From Alphaproteobacteria bacterium (GTDB lineage Bacteria; Pseudomonadota; Alphaproteobacteria; Micropepsales; Micropepsaceae), in assembly GCA_020852655.1 (NCBI GenBank), contig JADZAI010000009.1, positions 1 to 64,000 of the forward strand: 64,000 bases of DNA, given 5' to 3'. Shown here piece after piece: positions 1 through 8,673 of the stretch. Each line of letters begins with the position of its first letter. The stretch's first letter is position 1. The notes beneath the pieces are model-generated. The model was not told the DNA's origin. It saw nothing but the letters and a program-made list of their open reading frames with translations, and did not search any database. Made by a program: the position numbers and the translations under genes.

Positions 1-100
1 AAAAGACTGCGAGCGTCACGCCCGAAAAACCGTCGCCTTCATCCGCCTCGCCATGATCCGCATCATGCTCAAACGCCTCGCCTCAAACCCCTCCCCTTGA
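1..100 (+). mobile_element. 3' end of an IS5-type transposase gene (cut by window edge)
   Basis: The first complete codon is at base 2 and the frame ends in TGA. It encodes about 32 residues of the form ERHARKTVAFIRLAMIRIML followed by a short basic tail. This pattern is typical of the C-terminus of IS5/IS1182-like DDE transposases, where a helix with R-x-A-x-x-x-A-F-I precedes the end of the protein. The catalytic part lies outside the window. I could not identify the terminal inverted repeat with confidence in the bases that follow, so the element's right boundary is undefined. Confidence 0.7.
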
Positions 101-123
101 ATCACAACTTTCCGGTCGGGCTC

Positions 124-309
124 TTAGCCCGCGTTGCCGGCCGGGTCGCGGGTGGGCGTAACCTTGATGTTCAGGCAGCCGGACTGGCGCAGCCGCGCGA
201 CCTCGCGTTCGGCGTCCTGCGCCGTCAGCATGGCGCGGATAGCCGGCGCGCCGATCTGCGGATTGTCGGCGGTCACGGTGTAGGTGAGCTTCACCTCGGC
301 TGCGCTCAT
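124..309 (-). CDS. Small hypothetical protein, 61 aa
   Basis: The product is a short soluble protein with no signal peptide or membrane segment. It has a beta-like start (VKLTYTVTAD), a charged middle segment (AQDAEREVARLR) and one cysteine near the end. A longer reading in the same frame would overlap the S9 peptidase gene, so the ATG at the right edge is the sensible start, though the ribosome binding site there is weak. It lies between the transposase tail and a divergently transcribed peptidase gene. I do not recognise a family. It could be a spurious frame, but the composition is protein-like. Confidence 0.5.
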   Translation of the reverse strand: MSAAEVKLTYTVTADNPQIGAPAIRAMLTAQDAEREVARLRQSGCLNIKVTPTRDPAGNAG

Positions 310-496
310 GCCGGAAAGAACGCGGGGCCCGAGGGGTTCGATCCCGCCCGGCGTTCGGGGACCTGTGACGGCCATCAGCAGGACGGCAGTTTGGGAGCGA
401 GTTCCCGCGCGAATCCTGCGGCGTTCCTCAGGACCTGCGCCTATAACCGCTGCCAAACTGCGCCGGCCGCCGGCGGGCGCACGGATAGAGGACGCC

Positions 497-2557
497 ATGA
501 CTGTCACGACACATACCCTACGCCGCTCGATCTGGGCCGCGCTGCTTGCGACCAGCCTGATCACGCCGGTAGGCATCGCCCTCGCCGCCCCGACCGAAGG
601 CGGCGCCAAGCTGATCCCGCGCGCGGAGATCTTCGGCAACCCGTCGAAGGCAGGCGCGACGATCAGCCCGGACGGCAAGTGGATCGCCTATCTCGCGCCG
701 AAGGACGGCGTGCTGAACGTATGGGTCGCCCCCGTCGGCAAGATGGACGAGGCGAAGGTCATCACCGACTCGAAGGACCGCCCGATCCGCCAGATGTTCT
801 GGGCGAACAACAGCTCTGTCGTGCTCTACATGAACGACAAGGGCGGCGACGAGAACTTCCTGCTCTACAGCGCCGACCCGGCGACCGGCGCCAACAAGCT
901 GATCACCGACTTCCCGAACACGCGCGTCTATATCTACGGCACGAGCGAGAAGCGGGTCGACGAGATGGTCATCGGCCTCAACAACCGCGACCCGAAATAT
1001 CACGACCCGTATCTGCTCAACACGAAAACGGGGGCCCTCACCAAGATCACCGACAACACCGCCGAGTATGACGGCTTCACGGTCGACGACGACCTGCGCC
1101 TGCGCTTCGCGTCGAAGTCGAACGCCGACGGCTCGTCGGAGATCTTCTCGCTGGATGCCGACCTGAAGCCGACCTCGTTCACGAAGATTCCTTTCGAGGA
1201 CGCGCAGACCACGGGTCTTGCCGGGATGAGCACCGACGGCAAGACGCTCTACATGATCGAGACGCGCAACCGCGACACCGGCGCGCTGACGGCGACCGAT
1301 CTTGCGAGCGGCCAGGTCTCTGTCGTCGCTGAGAACCCGAAGGCCGACCTCGCCGGCATTATCGCCGACCCGCTGACCGGCAAGCCGCTGGCCTTTTCGA
1401 TCAACTATCTGAAGATCGAATGGACCGCGATCGACCCGTCGGTGCAGGGCGACATCGACTTCCTGAACGCGAACCTGAAGGGCCAGTGGTCGGTGCAGTC
1501 GCAGTCGCGCGACAACAACATCTGGGTCATCGGCAACGATCCGGTGACGGCCTCGACCAACGCACAGCTCTATGACCGCCAGGCCAAGACCCTGACGAAG
1601 CTCTACGACACACGCCCCGACCTCGCCGACGAGACGCTCGCGCCGATGTATGGCATCGAGATCAAGTCGCGCGACGGCCTCACCCTGCCCTCGCTGCTGA
1701 CGCTACCCGCCGGCGCCGACACGAACGGCGACGGCAAGCCCGAGACGCCGGTACCGATGGTGCTGAACGTGCATGGCGGGCCGTGGGCGCAGGACACCTA
1801 CGGCTACGATCCCGAGGCGCAGTGGCTCGCCAATCGCGGCTATGCCGTGTTGCAGGTGAACTATCGCGGCTCCACCGGCTACGGGAAGAATTTCATCAAC
1901 GCCGCCGATCGCGAATGGGGCGGCAAGATGCATGACGACCTGCTCGACGCGGTGAAGTGGGCGGTCGACGCCGGCGTCACCACCGAAAACAAGGTCGCGA
2001 TCTATGGCGGCTCGTATGGCGGCTACGCGACGATGGTCGGGATGACTTTCACGCCGACGACCTTCGCCTGCGGCGTCGACATCGTCGGCGTCACCAACCT
2101 CAACACCTTCATGAACACGATCCCGCCCTATTGGGAATCGGGACGCCCGCAGCTCTACAAGCGCGTCGGCGATCCGACGACCGACGAGGGCAAGGCGTTC
2201 CTGGCTTCGCGTTCGCCGATCACCAGGATCGGCGACATCCAGCGGCCCCTGCTGGTGATGCAGGGCGCCAACGACCCGCGCGTCAACAAGGACGAGTCGG
2301 ACCAGATCGTGAATGCGATGAAGGCGAAAGGCCTGCCCGTCACCTACATCCTGTTCCCCGACGAGGGCCACGGCTTCGCCAAGCCGCAGAACCGCATCTC
2401 GTCCTACGTCGTATCGGAGGGCTTCCTCGCGCAGTGCCTCGGCGGCCGCTACCAGGAAGCCGGCACGGATCTCGACGGTTCGAGCCTGGAGGTGCTGGAC
2501 GGCATTGACTACGTCCCCGGCCTCAAGGCTGCGGTCGAGGCGATGAAAAAACCGTAA
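497..2557 (+). CDS. Secreted S9 family serine peptidase (prolyl oligopeptidase/dipeptidyl aminopeptidase type)
   Basis: A 686-residue exported peptidase. Residues 1-30 form a Sec signal peptide with basic residues, a hydrophobic core and a cleavage site after ALA. The middle looks like the beta-propeller that screens substrates in this family. The C-terminal alpha/beta-hydrolase domain carries the nucleophile motif GGSYGG (Ser506), Asp593 in GANDPR and His625 in GHGF, so the catalytic triad is complete. The start is the ATG directly before the signal peptide; upstream ATGs in frame would add unlikely sequence. It probably cleaves short peptides in the periplasm or outside the cell. A strong hairpin follows the stop codon. 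Confidence 0.9.
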   Translation: MTVTTHTLRRSIWAALLATSLITPVGIALAAPTEGGAKLIPRAEIFGNPSKAGATISPDGKWIAYLAPKDGVLNVWVAPVGKMDEAKVITDSKDRPIRQMFWANNSSVVLYMNDKGGDENFLLYSADPATGANKLITDFPNTRVYIYGTSEKRVDEMVIGLNNRDPKYHDPYLLNTKTGALTKITDNTAEYDGFTVDDDLRLRFASKSNADGSSEIFSLDADLKPTSFTKIPFEDAQTTGLAGMSTDGKTLYMIETRNRDTGALTATDLASGQVSVVAENPKADLAGIIADPLTGKPLAFSINYLKIEWTAIDPSVQGDIDFLNANLKGQWSVQSQSRDNNIWVIGNDPVTASTNAQLYDRQAKTLTKLYDTRPDLADETLAPMYGIEIKSRDGLTLPSLLTLPAGADTNGDGKPETPVPMVLNVHGGPWAQDTYGYDPEAQWLANRGYAVLQVNYRGSTGYGKNFINAADREWGGKMHDDLLDAVKWAVDAGVTTENKVAIYGGSYGGYATMVGMTFTPTTFACGVDIVGVTNLNTFMNTIPPYWESGRPQLYKRVGDPTTDEGKAFLASRSPITRIGDIQRPLLVMQGANDPRVNKDESDQIVNAMKAKGLPVTYILFPDEGHGFAKPQNRISSYVVSEGFLAQCLGGRYQEAGTDLDGSSLEVLDGIDYVPGLKAAVEAMKKP

Positions 2558-2590
2558 GGGCGCATGCGCCCACGGCCTTCGGACCGTGGG
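2558..2590. terminator. Bidirectional terminator-like hairpins between convergent genes
   Basis: Two overlapping inverted repeats fill the 41-base gap between the S9 peptidase and the RTX gene. The first is the perfect palindrome GGGCGCATGCGCCC. The second is a stem CCCACGG/CCGTGGG with an 8-base loop. They share three C residues, so they are mutually exclusive. Neither is followed by a clear T-run, so termination is inferred from position and stem strength. Confidence 0.5.
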
Positions 2591-2598
2591 TGTCGCTC

Positions 2599-5424
2599 CT
2601 AGTTCAGCAGCCAGTCCGAAAAATGGAAGGCGATCGGCGCGTGATACGCCTCCAGCACGTGTGACGGCGGGCTGAACGCGGCCGTGTCAGCGCGATGCGT
2701 GTCGGCGCTGAACGCGGCCGTCCTGCCCGCACCCGGGATCACGAGCGCGTTCCACTCCGCCAGCGTCAAGCCGGCGACGCCGCCGATCCGGAGGCTGCCG
2801 CCCTGATAGGTGAGGACAGTGTCGCCGCTCGCGGTGACGTTGGCGCCGGTGAAGCTGCGGCCGCCGAGGTCGAAGCGGTCGGCGCCTTTGTCGAAGTCGG
2901 TGATGCGGTCCGTGCCGAGATTGGAGCCGAGGAAACGGTAGAGGTCGGCGCCGCTGCCGCCGCTCAGCGTGTCGTTGCCGGCGCCGCCCTCCAGCGTATC
3001 GTTGCCGGCGCCGCCGGCGAGCGCGTCGTTGCCGTTGAGGCCTCGCAGCAGGTTGGCGCCGCCGTTACCGTAGAGGCGGTTGTCGAGGCCGTTGCCGGTG
3101 CCGGCGAGATTGGCGGAGCCTTCGAGGCGGAGATTTTCGAGCTGCGCGCCCAGCGCCAGGCTGATGTTGCTATAGACGGTATCGCTGCCCTGTCCGGCGC
3201 TTTCGACGGCGGTGTCGTTGGCGCTGTCGACGTAGTAGCTGTCGTCGCCGATGCCGCCCACCATATAGTCCCCGCCGGTGCCGCCGCTGAGCGTATCGTT
3301 GCCGCCGGCGCCGCGGATGGTATCGTCTCCGCCGCCGCCGGAGAGGCGGTTGGCGAAGCTGTCGCCGATCATGGTGTCGCTGGCGTCCATGCCGATGACG
3401 TGCTCGACGCTGTCGAGCATGTCGGTGGCGAGGACGATGGCGGGGCCGGGGATGTCGATGTCGTAGGCCGAGACCGTCGCGGTGTGGGCGGCGAGGTTGA
3501 TTTCGACATGGGCGTTGTAGAGGAACCCGTTCAGCACCTCGAAACGGCTGTAGTCGGCAGTGTCGGCGCCGTCGCCGCCGTAGAGCAGATTGACGCCGTT
3601 GTCGCCGACGAGGACGTCGTCGCCGGCGCCGCCGCGGATCGTGTCGCTGTCGTAGCCGCCGTTGAGCGTGTCGTTCCCGTCGCCGCCGAGGATGGAGTCG
3701 GCGCCGTAGCTGCCGCCGAGATAGTCGGCGTTGGCGGACCCGGTGAGCGTGTCGTTCCAGCCGGAGCCTTCGACGCCTTCGAAGCCGGCGATGAGGTCGC
3801 CGGTGGCATAGCCGCCGGTGGCCGTCTGGGCGGCGAGCGAGACTGCGACGCCGCCGGTGCTGTCGGAATAGCTGACGATGTCGAAGCCGGCGCCGCCGTC
3901 GAGCGAGTCGGCACCCTCGCCGCCCCTGAGGAGATCGTCGCCGTCGCGGCCGCCGAGCGTGTCGTTGCCGCCGCCGCCGGACAGGAGATTGGCGCCGGAG
4001 GTGCCGAGCAGGCGGTCGGCGGCGGCGCCGGCGGTGACGTTCTCGAAGTTCAGGAAGCTGCGCTGGGCGAAGCCGGTGGCGCCGCTCGCGAGGTCGAGGA
4101 GATAGGGCTGGGCGAGGCCGGTGGTGAGGTCGAGCGTGTCGAGGCCGTCGCCGCCGTCGAGATATTCCGCCGGACCGGTGCCCTGGCCGGCGCGGATCGT
4201 GTCGTTGCCGTCGTCGCCGTAGTACCGCCCGGTGCCCGAGGAGTTGAGGAGATCGTTGCCGGCCTCGCCGCGCAGCAGATCGTTGGTGCCGGCGGCACCG
4301 GGATTGAGCGTATCGTCGCCGTTGCCGCCGGTTAGACCGTCGGTGCCGTCGCCGCCGTTGAGGAGGTCGCGATCGTTGCCGCCGATGAGGCGATCGTTGC
4401 CGGCAGCGCCTTCGAGCGAGTCGTCGCCGTTGCCGCCGTTCAGCGTATCGTCGCCGGCAGCGCCGTAGAGCGTGTCGGCGGCGTCGCCGCCGGCGAGGGA
4501 GTCGTTGCCGTCCTCGCCGAAGAGATTGTCCGCGCCGCCGGCCCCGCTGAGGCTGTCGTCGCCCCAGCTTCCGAAGAGATCGTTGTTAAGGGCGTCGCCG
4601 GCAAGGCTGTCGTTGCCGGCGGTGCCGTTGACGCGCTCGATATCGGCGATCGTGTCGTTGGCGACGATGTACTCAGTGCCGTCATAAAGGTCGGTCTCGT
4701 AGACCTGGGCGGTGCCGGCGCCGAGGTCCACGATGGCGCGCACCGAGAAATAGTTCGTGTCGCCGGACATGTGGCGGCCGTAGTCGGCGGTGTCGTATCC
4801 GGTGCCGCCGTCGAGCAGGTTCGTGCCCGGGCCGGCGTAGAGCGTGTCGTTGCCCTGTCCGCCGTAGAGCGAGTCGTTGCCGTTGGCGATGTTGCCGCCC
4901 TGCTGGACGTAGGGGTCGCTGTCGCCGATGAGGAGGTCGTTGCTGCCGGCGTTGAAGTTGGTGGGGTCGTCGCCGTAGAGGATGTCGTTGCCGCCCATGC
5001 CGACGAGCGTATCGTTGCCGTCGTAGCCGTTGATGTAGTCGTTGCCGCCCGCGACGTCGTCGGCGTCGCCCTGAAGCAGGTTGGCGATCCAGCTGCCGCC
5101 GATCTGGTCGGTACCGCCGCTGCCGATGACATTCTCGATCTGGCCGTTGATGGCCATGACGATCTCGATCATCTGGCCGGACGGCCCGTTGGGGAAGGTG
5201 CGGCGGACGATCTCGGTGCGCCAGAGTGCGTTCACGCCGTCGCCGGCCTGGAGATAGATATGCGTGCCCCAGGTGACCGGATTGGTGTAGTCGCCGGTGA
5301 AGACAACCGTGTCGGTACCGCCGACGTCGGTGTAGGTGTAGTCATACGGAGATATCTGGGCCGGCACGAGGTCTTCGGGGACATAGATGTCGTTGCCGGG
5401 GTTGTCGCTGTCGTAGGACGGCAT
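2599..5424 (-). CDS. RTX-type calcium-binding secreted protein, 941 aa
   Basis: The protein is built mostly from glycine/aspartate-rich nonapeptide repeats (GGxGxDxLx, many as GGNGDDTL or GAGNDTL) spread over roughly residues 115-860. These bind calcium as parallel beta-rolls in type I secreted proteins. There is no N-terminal signal peptide. The C-terminal 100 residues contain the usual post-repeat segment (DRITDFDKGADRFDL...) before a short hydrophobic tail, as expected for a type I secretion signal. No catalytic domain is recognisable, so it may be an adhesin, S-layer-like or matrix protein. No ABC/HlyD secretion genes lie in this window. Confidence 0.88.
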   Translation of the reverse strand: MPSYDSDNPGNDIYVPEDLVPAQISPYDYTYTDVGGTDTVVFTGDYTNPVTWGTHIYLQAGDGVNALWRTEIVRRTFPNGPSGQMIEIVMAINGQIENVIGSGGTDQIGGSWIANLLQGDADDVAGGNDYINGYDGNDTLVGMGGNDILYGDDPTNFNAGSNDLLIGDSDPYVQQGGNIANGNDSLYGGQGNDTLYAGPGTNLLDGGTGYDTADYGRHMSGDTNYFSVRAIVDLGAGTAQVYETDLYDGTEYIVANDTIADIERVNGTAGNDSLAGDALNNDLFGSWGDDSLSGAGGADNLFGEDGNDSLAGGDAADTLYGAAGDDTLNGGNGDDSLEGAAGNDRLIGGNDRDLLNGGDGTDGLTGGNGDDTLNPGAAGTNDLLRGEAGNDLLNSSGTGRYYGDDGNDTIRAGQGTGPAEYLDGGDGLDTLDLTTGLAQPYLLDLASGATGFAQRSFLNFENVTAGAAADRLLGTSGANLLSGGGGNDTLGGRDGDDLLRGGEGADSLDGGAGFDIVSYSDSTGGVAVSLAAQTATGGYATGDLIAGFEGVEGSGWNDTLTGSANADYLGGSYGADSILGGDGNDTLNGGYDSDTIRGGAGDDVLVGDNGVNLLYGGDGADTADYSRFEVLNGFLYNAHVEINLAAHTATVSAYDIDIPGPAIVLATDMLDSVEHVIGMDASDTMIGDSFANRLSGGGGDDTIRGAGGNDTLSGGTGGDYMVGGIGDDSYYVDSANDTAVESAGQGSDTVYSNISLALGAQLENLRLEGSANLAGTGNGLDNRLYGNGGANLLRGLNGNDALAGGAGNDTLEGGAGNDTLSGGSGADLYRFLGSNLGTDRITDFDKGADRFDLGGRSFTGANVTASGDTVLTYQGGSLRIGGVAGLTLAEWNALVIPGAGRTAAFSADTHRADTAAFSPPSHVLEAYHAPIAFHFSDWLLN

Positions 5425-5497
5425 GGGTTCCCTATGTTCGGTTCTGCGAGACCGGACGCGGGATGATAAGGGGAAAGAGGGCGTTCCCGTGTCAAGA

Positions 5498-5523
5498 CGG
5501 CGGCGGCTTCGGCGCCGCCGCCG
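5498..5523 (-). terminator. Hairpin just downstream of the cyclopropane synthase gene
   Basis: A 10-bp perfect stem CGGCGGCGGC/GCCGCCGCCG with a six-base loop lies three bases past the stop codon of the minus-strand gene. There is no T-run after it on that strand, so it may be a weak terminator or an RNA-stabilising stem. Confidence 0.4.
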
Positions 5524-5526
5524 GCC

Positions 5527-6780
5527 TCAACCGCCGATGGCGCTGTCGCGCTCCCTCGGTTGCACCGGCGCGATGGTCCCGCGGGGCGGCGGCGTCATGT
5601 AGTCCCGGGTAAAAGGCAGCGCATCGTTGCGCTTGGCGAGCTGGAGCTGGAAGACGACGAGCCCCTGGTAGCGGAAGCCCATTTCCGCTCCGGCAAGGTA
5701 GAATTCCCACATCCGGCAGAAGCGCTCGTCATAGAGCGCCTTCGCCTCGTCCCGCCGGGCCATGAAGCGCCTGCGCCATTCCGCCAGGGTCCAGGCATAG
5801 TGCATGCGCAGCACCTCGACGTCGGTGACGATGAGGCCGGTCTTCTCGACGATGGGCAGGAGTTCGCTGAGGGCCGGCGTATAGCCGCCCGGGAAGATGT
5901 ATTTGGTGATCCACGGATTGGTCACGCCGGGGCCGTCGCTGCGCCCGATCGTGTGGATGACCGCGGCGCCGTCGTCGGCGAGCAGGCGGGCGACGTCGTC
6001 GAAATAGGTCCGATAGTGGTCGACGCCGACATGTTCCAGCATGCCGACCGACACGATACGGTCGAAGCGGCCGGCGACGTCGCGATAATCCTGGAGCTTG
6101 AACTGCGCCCGGCCCGCCAGCGCCGGATCGGCGGCGCGCTGCTGCGCCACGGCGAGCTGTTCGGTCGAGAGCGTGACGCCGGTGACGCAGGCGCCGAAGG
6201 CCCGGGCGAAATAGGTGCCGAGCCCGCCCCAGCCCGAACCGATGTCGAGCACCCGGTCGCCCGGGCGCAGCGCCAGCTTGGCGGCGAGGCGGCGCATCTT
6301 GTTGCGCTGGGCGGTCTCCAGGCTGTCGCTTGGCTTCTCGAAGAAGGCGCAGGAATACTGGCGCTCGGGATCGAGGAAGAGGTCATAGAGCCGGCCGGAG
6401 AGGTCGTAGTGATGCGCCACGTTACGGCGCGACCGGGCCCGCGGGTTGAGCTGCGCGATGCGGCGCCCGGCGAAGCGCACAGCGCGCAGCGCCCGCATCG
6501 GCCAGCTGCCGTCGCCGGTGCCGATATCGCGCGCGAAAAGCTCCAGCAGGTCGGCGATCGAGCCTTCCAGCATGTCGATCTCGCCGTCCATGTAACCTTC
6601 GCCGAGGGCGAGCGAGGGATCGCGCAGCAGGCGGCGGGCGATGCCTGCGGTGTTGAGGCGGACAACGACCTTGGGCGCGGCGGGATCGCCCATCGTGAAG
6701 CGGCGGCCCTTGTGGGTGACGAGTTCGAGATGGCCGGTCTTGACGATGCGCTTCAGGCCGGCGCTGAGCAGATAGGACAT
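5527..6780 (-). CDS. cfa: Cyclopropane-fatty-acyl-phospholipid synthase
   Basis: A 417-residue SAM-dependent enzyme that adds a methylene bridge to unsaturated acyl chains of membrane phospholipids. The SAM-binding motif VLDIGSGWGG is at about residues 177-186, the conserved AHHYDLSG signature at 122-129, and the family motif SVGMLEHVG follows further on. An N-terminal domain (about 1-115) precedes the methyltransferase fold, as in Cfa proteins. Length is slightly above the usual 380-400. I chose the ATG beginning MSYLLSAG; the frame is open further upstream but that part is low-complexity and crosses the divergent small gene. Confidence 0.9.
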   Translation of the reverse strand: MSYLLSAGLKRIVKTGHLELVTHKGRRFTMGDPAAPKVVVRLNTAGIARRLLRDPSLALGEGYMDGEIDMLEGSIADLLELFARDIGTGDGSWPMRALRAVRFAGRRIAQLNPRARSRRNVAHHYDLSGRLYDLFLDPERQYSCAFFEKPSDSLETAQRNKMRRLAAKLALRPGDRVLDIGSGWGGLGTYFARAFGACVTGVTLSTEQLAVAQQRAADPALAGRAQFKLQDYRDVAGRFDRIVSVGMLEHVGVDHYRTYFDDVARLLADDGAAVIHTIGRSDGPGVTNPWITKYIFPGGYTPALSELLPIVEKTGLIVTDVEVLRMHYAWTLAEWRRRFMARRDEAKALYDERFCRMWEFYLAGAEMGFRYQGLVVFQLQLAKRNDALPFTRDYMTPPPRGTIAPVQPRERDSAIGG

Positions 6781-7056
6781 GCGAAGACTCCTGGCGCCGG
6801 CATCGGCGGGCGTCAGGCTGCCCTTCGGCGCGGGGCGCGAACCGGGCGACCGTAGCGTGCCGGGTTCCCTTGAAATGTGCAGGCGGGGAAAGGGTTGCAA
6901 GGTGGTGAACCGGAGGGCGGCGCCGGGCGTTCGGTCCGGCGCCTGGCGACAGGGCCGATATGGATTCGTAACCAGCCCTGCCCTAGCCTTTGCGGCGCCG
7001 GCATTGGGGAATCGCGCGGGGAACGGCCGGAACGGCGGCGCGCATCGGGGGATCGA

Positions 7057-7305
7057 GTGTTCAAGCTCTGGATCGACACGGCCATGCTGGCCGCGGAGTC
7101 GCAGCATGTGATTGCGCTGCGGTTGCAGAAATTCGCCTGCGGCGGGCCGGACGCCCATTTCGAGGCGCACCGGATGGTCGCGGAGAAGATCGTCGCGCTG
7201 GCCGAGACGGCCTACGCGATCGCCACCGGCGCGAATGCCGAGGAGATCGTGCACGACTTCCGCCGCCGGGTGGGGGCGAACGCGAGGCGGCTGGCGGAAG
7301 GGTAG
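7057..7305 (+). CDS. Small conserved-looking hypothetical protein, 82 aa
   Basis: It begins at a GTG and gives a short helical protein with motifs LAAESQHVIALRL, CGGPDAHFEAHRMV and EKIVALAETA. The alternating alanine and charged residues and lack of any membrane segment resemble small phasin-like or hypothetical alphaproteobacterial proteins that I recall having the same AAESQ-VI-LR start. No function can be assigned. It is divergent from cfa and is followed directly by the first repeat island. Confidence 0.6.
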   Translation: MFKLWIDTAMLAAESQHVIALRLQKFACGGPDAHFEAHRMVAEKIVALAETAYAIATGANAEEIVHDFRRRVGANARRLAEG

Positions 7306-7773
7306 CCGGGCGGGCTGACCGCTCCGCTCAACTCCTCCCTGTCATCCTCCGGGCGCCGCGCAGCGGCGAACCGGGGGACCCATGCCTGAGCTGATCCTGA
7401 TGAGGCGCCGCTGCAAGCGTGCGGCGGAACGACAAGGGTTTGTCCTGACAAGCTCAGGCATGGGTCCCCCGGTCGCGGCGCCTATCGGCGGCGCGCCGGA
7501 GGATGACAGTTTTGGGTTGGGGCCTTGGGCGTCCGCGGGTGCAGGTGTCGTTGAACTGCCGGGGCACAATGTTCAACTACTCAGGCATGGCTCCCCCGGT
7601 CGCGGCGCCTCACGGCGGCGCGCCGGAGGATGACAGTTTTGGGTTGGGGTCTTGGGCGTCCGGCGGTGCAGGTGTCGTTGAAACGCCGGGGCACAATGTT
7701 CAACTACTCAGGCATGGGTCCCCCGGTCGCGGCGCCTGGCGGCGGCGCGCCGGAGGATGACAGTGTTTTGTTT
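7306..7773. repeat. Repeat island 1 (no protein gene)
   Basis: This stretch holds four copies of one palindromic element (7340-7390 forward; 7453-7509, 7580-7636 and 7707-7763 reversed). Each runs from TGTCATCCTCCGG to GGGGG(A/T)CCATGCCTGAG or its complement. Between the copies is a shared spacer. Short open frames here simply follow the repeats and are not credible genes. Confidence 0.85.
7499..7752. repeat. 127-bp tandem duplication, two units
   Basis: Units 7499-7625 and 7626-7752 are nearly identical, with only scattered substitutions (for example gggcctt versus gggtctt and gaactgcc versus gaaacgcc). Each unit contains a spacer with GGCGTCCG and CAGGTGTCGTTGAA plus one palindromic element. 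A reversed relative of the same spacer occurs at about 14840-14905, so the spacer belongs to the dispersed repeat. Confidence 0.9.
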
Positions 7774-8115
7774 TCAGCGCGGTTGCCAGAGGTCGGGGGT
7801 GCTTGTTTCGCGGAGGCCGGTGATTTCGGGCCAAAGGTCGGTCCAGCGGGGATTGGCCTTTTCGATCAGGGCGATCTTCCAGGCGCGGAGCCATTTCTTC
7901 AGGCGCTTCTCGCGGCGGATGGCCGTCGTGACGTCGTCGAAGGTCTCGAAATAGACGAGGCGCTTCACGCCGTAATCCCTGGTGAAGCCTTCCCAGATGC
8001 CGTCGCGATGCTGCGCGGTGCGATTGAGGAGATCGCTGGTGACGCCGACATAGAGCGTACCGCGCGTTTGGCTGGCCAGGATGTAGACAATGTAGAGGTG
8101 CTGCCGGGGCAACAT
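7774..8115 (-). CDS. GIY-YIG domain protein (UPF0213/YhbQ-like), 113 aa
   Basis: A single GIY-YIG nuclease domain. The two motif strands appear as YIVYILAS and GTLYVGVT near residues 8-24, followed by R32 in LLNRTAQHR and a glutamate in the KRLVYFE strand at about residue 56. The KRLKKWLRAWK helix and the ending LWPEITG are typical of the small stand-alone members of the family. Such proteins are common in many copies in alphaproteobacterial genomes and their role is not established. The gene sits inside a cluster of dispersed repeats, and its upstream region contains another copy. Confidence 0.88.
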   Translation of the reverse strand: MLPRQHLYIVYILASQTRGTLYVGVTSDLLNRTAQHRDGIWEGFTRDYGVKRLVYFETFDDVTTAIRREKRLKKWLRAWKIALIEKANPRWTDLWPEITGLRETSTPDLWQPR

Positions 8116-8673
8116 GGGCAGGCGTCCGGCGTTCGGTTGCGCGGCATCGTAGGACGTTGTGGAGGCGGGCGCCAAGACCTGCCGGTGCCTCAGGCATGGG
8201 TCCCCCGGTCGCGGCGCCTCACGGCGGCGCGCCGGAGGATGACAGTGTGAGTGGGGCTGACGGCAGCGCGCGCCGGAGATGGTGAAGTGGAGCGAGACGC
8301 GCCGTTGATCGGTGTGAACTAGACTCCGGTTATCCCCCTTGATGTCATCCTCCGGCGAGCCGGCGGAGCCGCCGAGACCGGGGGAGCCATGCCTGAGCGG
8401 TTGAAGGATGGAGTGGCGGGCTTTCCGCAGCGCTGATCCGCCGGTGTGTAACCGCATTGCGCTCAGGCATGGCTCCCCCGGTCGCGGCGCCTGCGGCGGC
8501 GCGCCGGAGGATGACAGTGTGCGTGGTACGGCGGGCGAGCACGTTCTGAAGCGGCGGATGCGTCGCGCGGTCGTCGCGACAGGTTCGGCCTCTTTCTCCC
8601 TCCGCTTGCGGAGGGAGTACCGCGCGTAGCGCGGGGAGGGAGGCCCGGGCGCGGCGACGACACCGGCGTGTCG
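8116..8673. repeat. Repeat island 2 (no protein gene)
   Basis: Three more copies of the palindromic element lie here: 8189-8245 reversed, 8343-8397 forward and 8462-8517 reversed. The last two face each other about 65 bases apart and could fold into a large hairpin. At 8595-8645 is a different element with CTCCCTCCGC/GCGGAGGGAG stems, which resembles the one inside pbpC. Confidence 0.8.

Noticed and set aside
284-496. Upstream extension of the S9 peptidase from an earlier ATG
   Set aside because: It would add 71 residues ahead of a clear signal peptide and would overlap the small divergent gene; the ATG at 497 fits export.
2695-4335. Plus-strand open frame of 546 codons antisense to the RTX gene
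   Set aside because: It mirrors the RTX nonapeptide repeats in another frame, giving Val/Ala/Glu repeats with no recognisable fold.
7382-8250. Several short plus-strand frames in repeat island 1
   Set aside because: They are translations of the palindromic elements and the tandem repeat; each contains the same LGWGLGRP-like and PPVAAP strings. No independent support.
7340-8517. CRISPR array
   Set aside because: Repeat copies are palindromic, in both orientations and unevenly spaced, the spacers are shared rather than unique, and no cas genes are near.
8343-8517. Insertion sequence formed by the facing repeat copies
   Set aside because: The 65-base interval has no coding capacity and no target duplication that I can see; a pair of repeat copies explains it.
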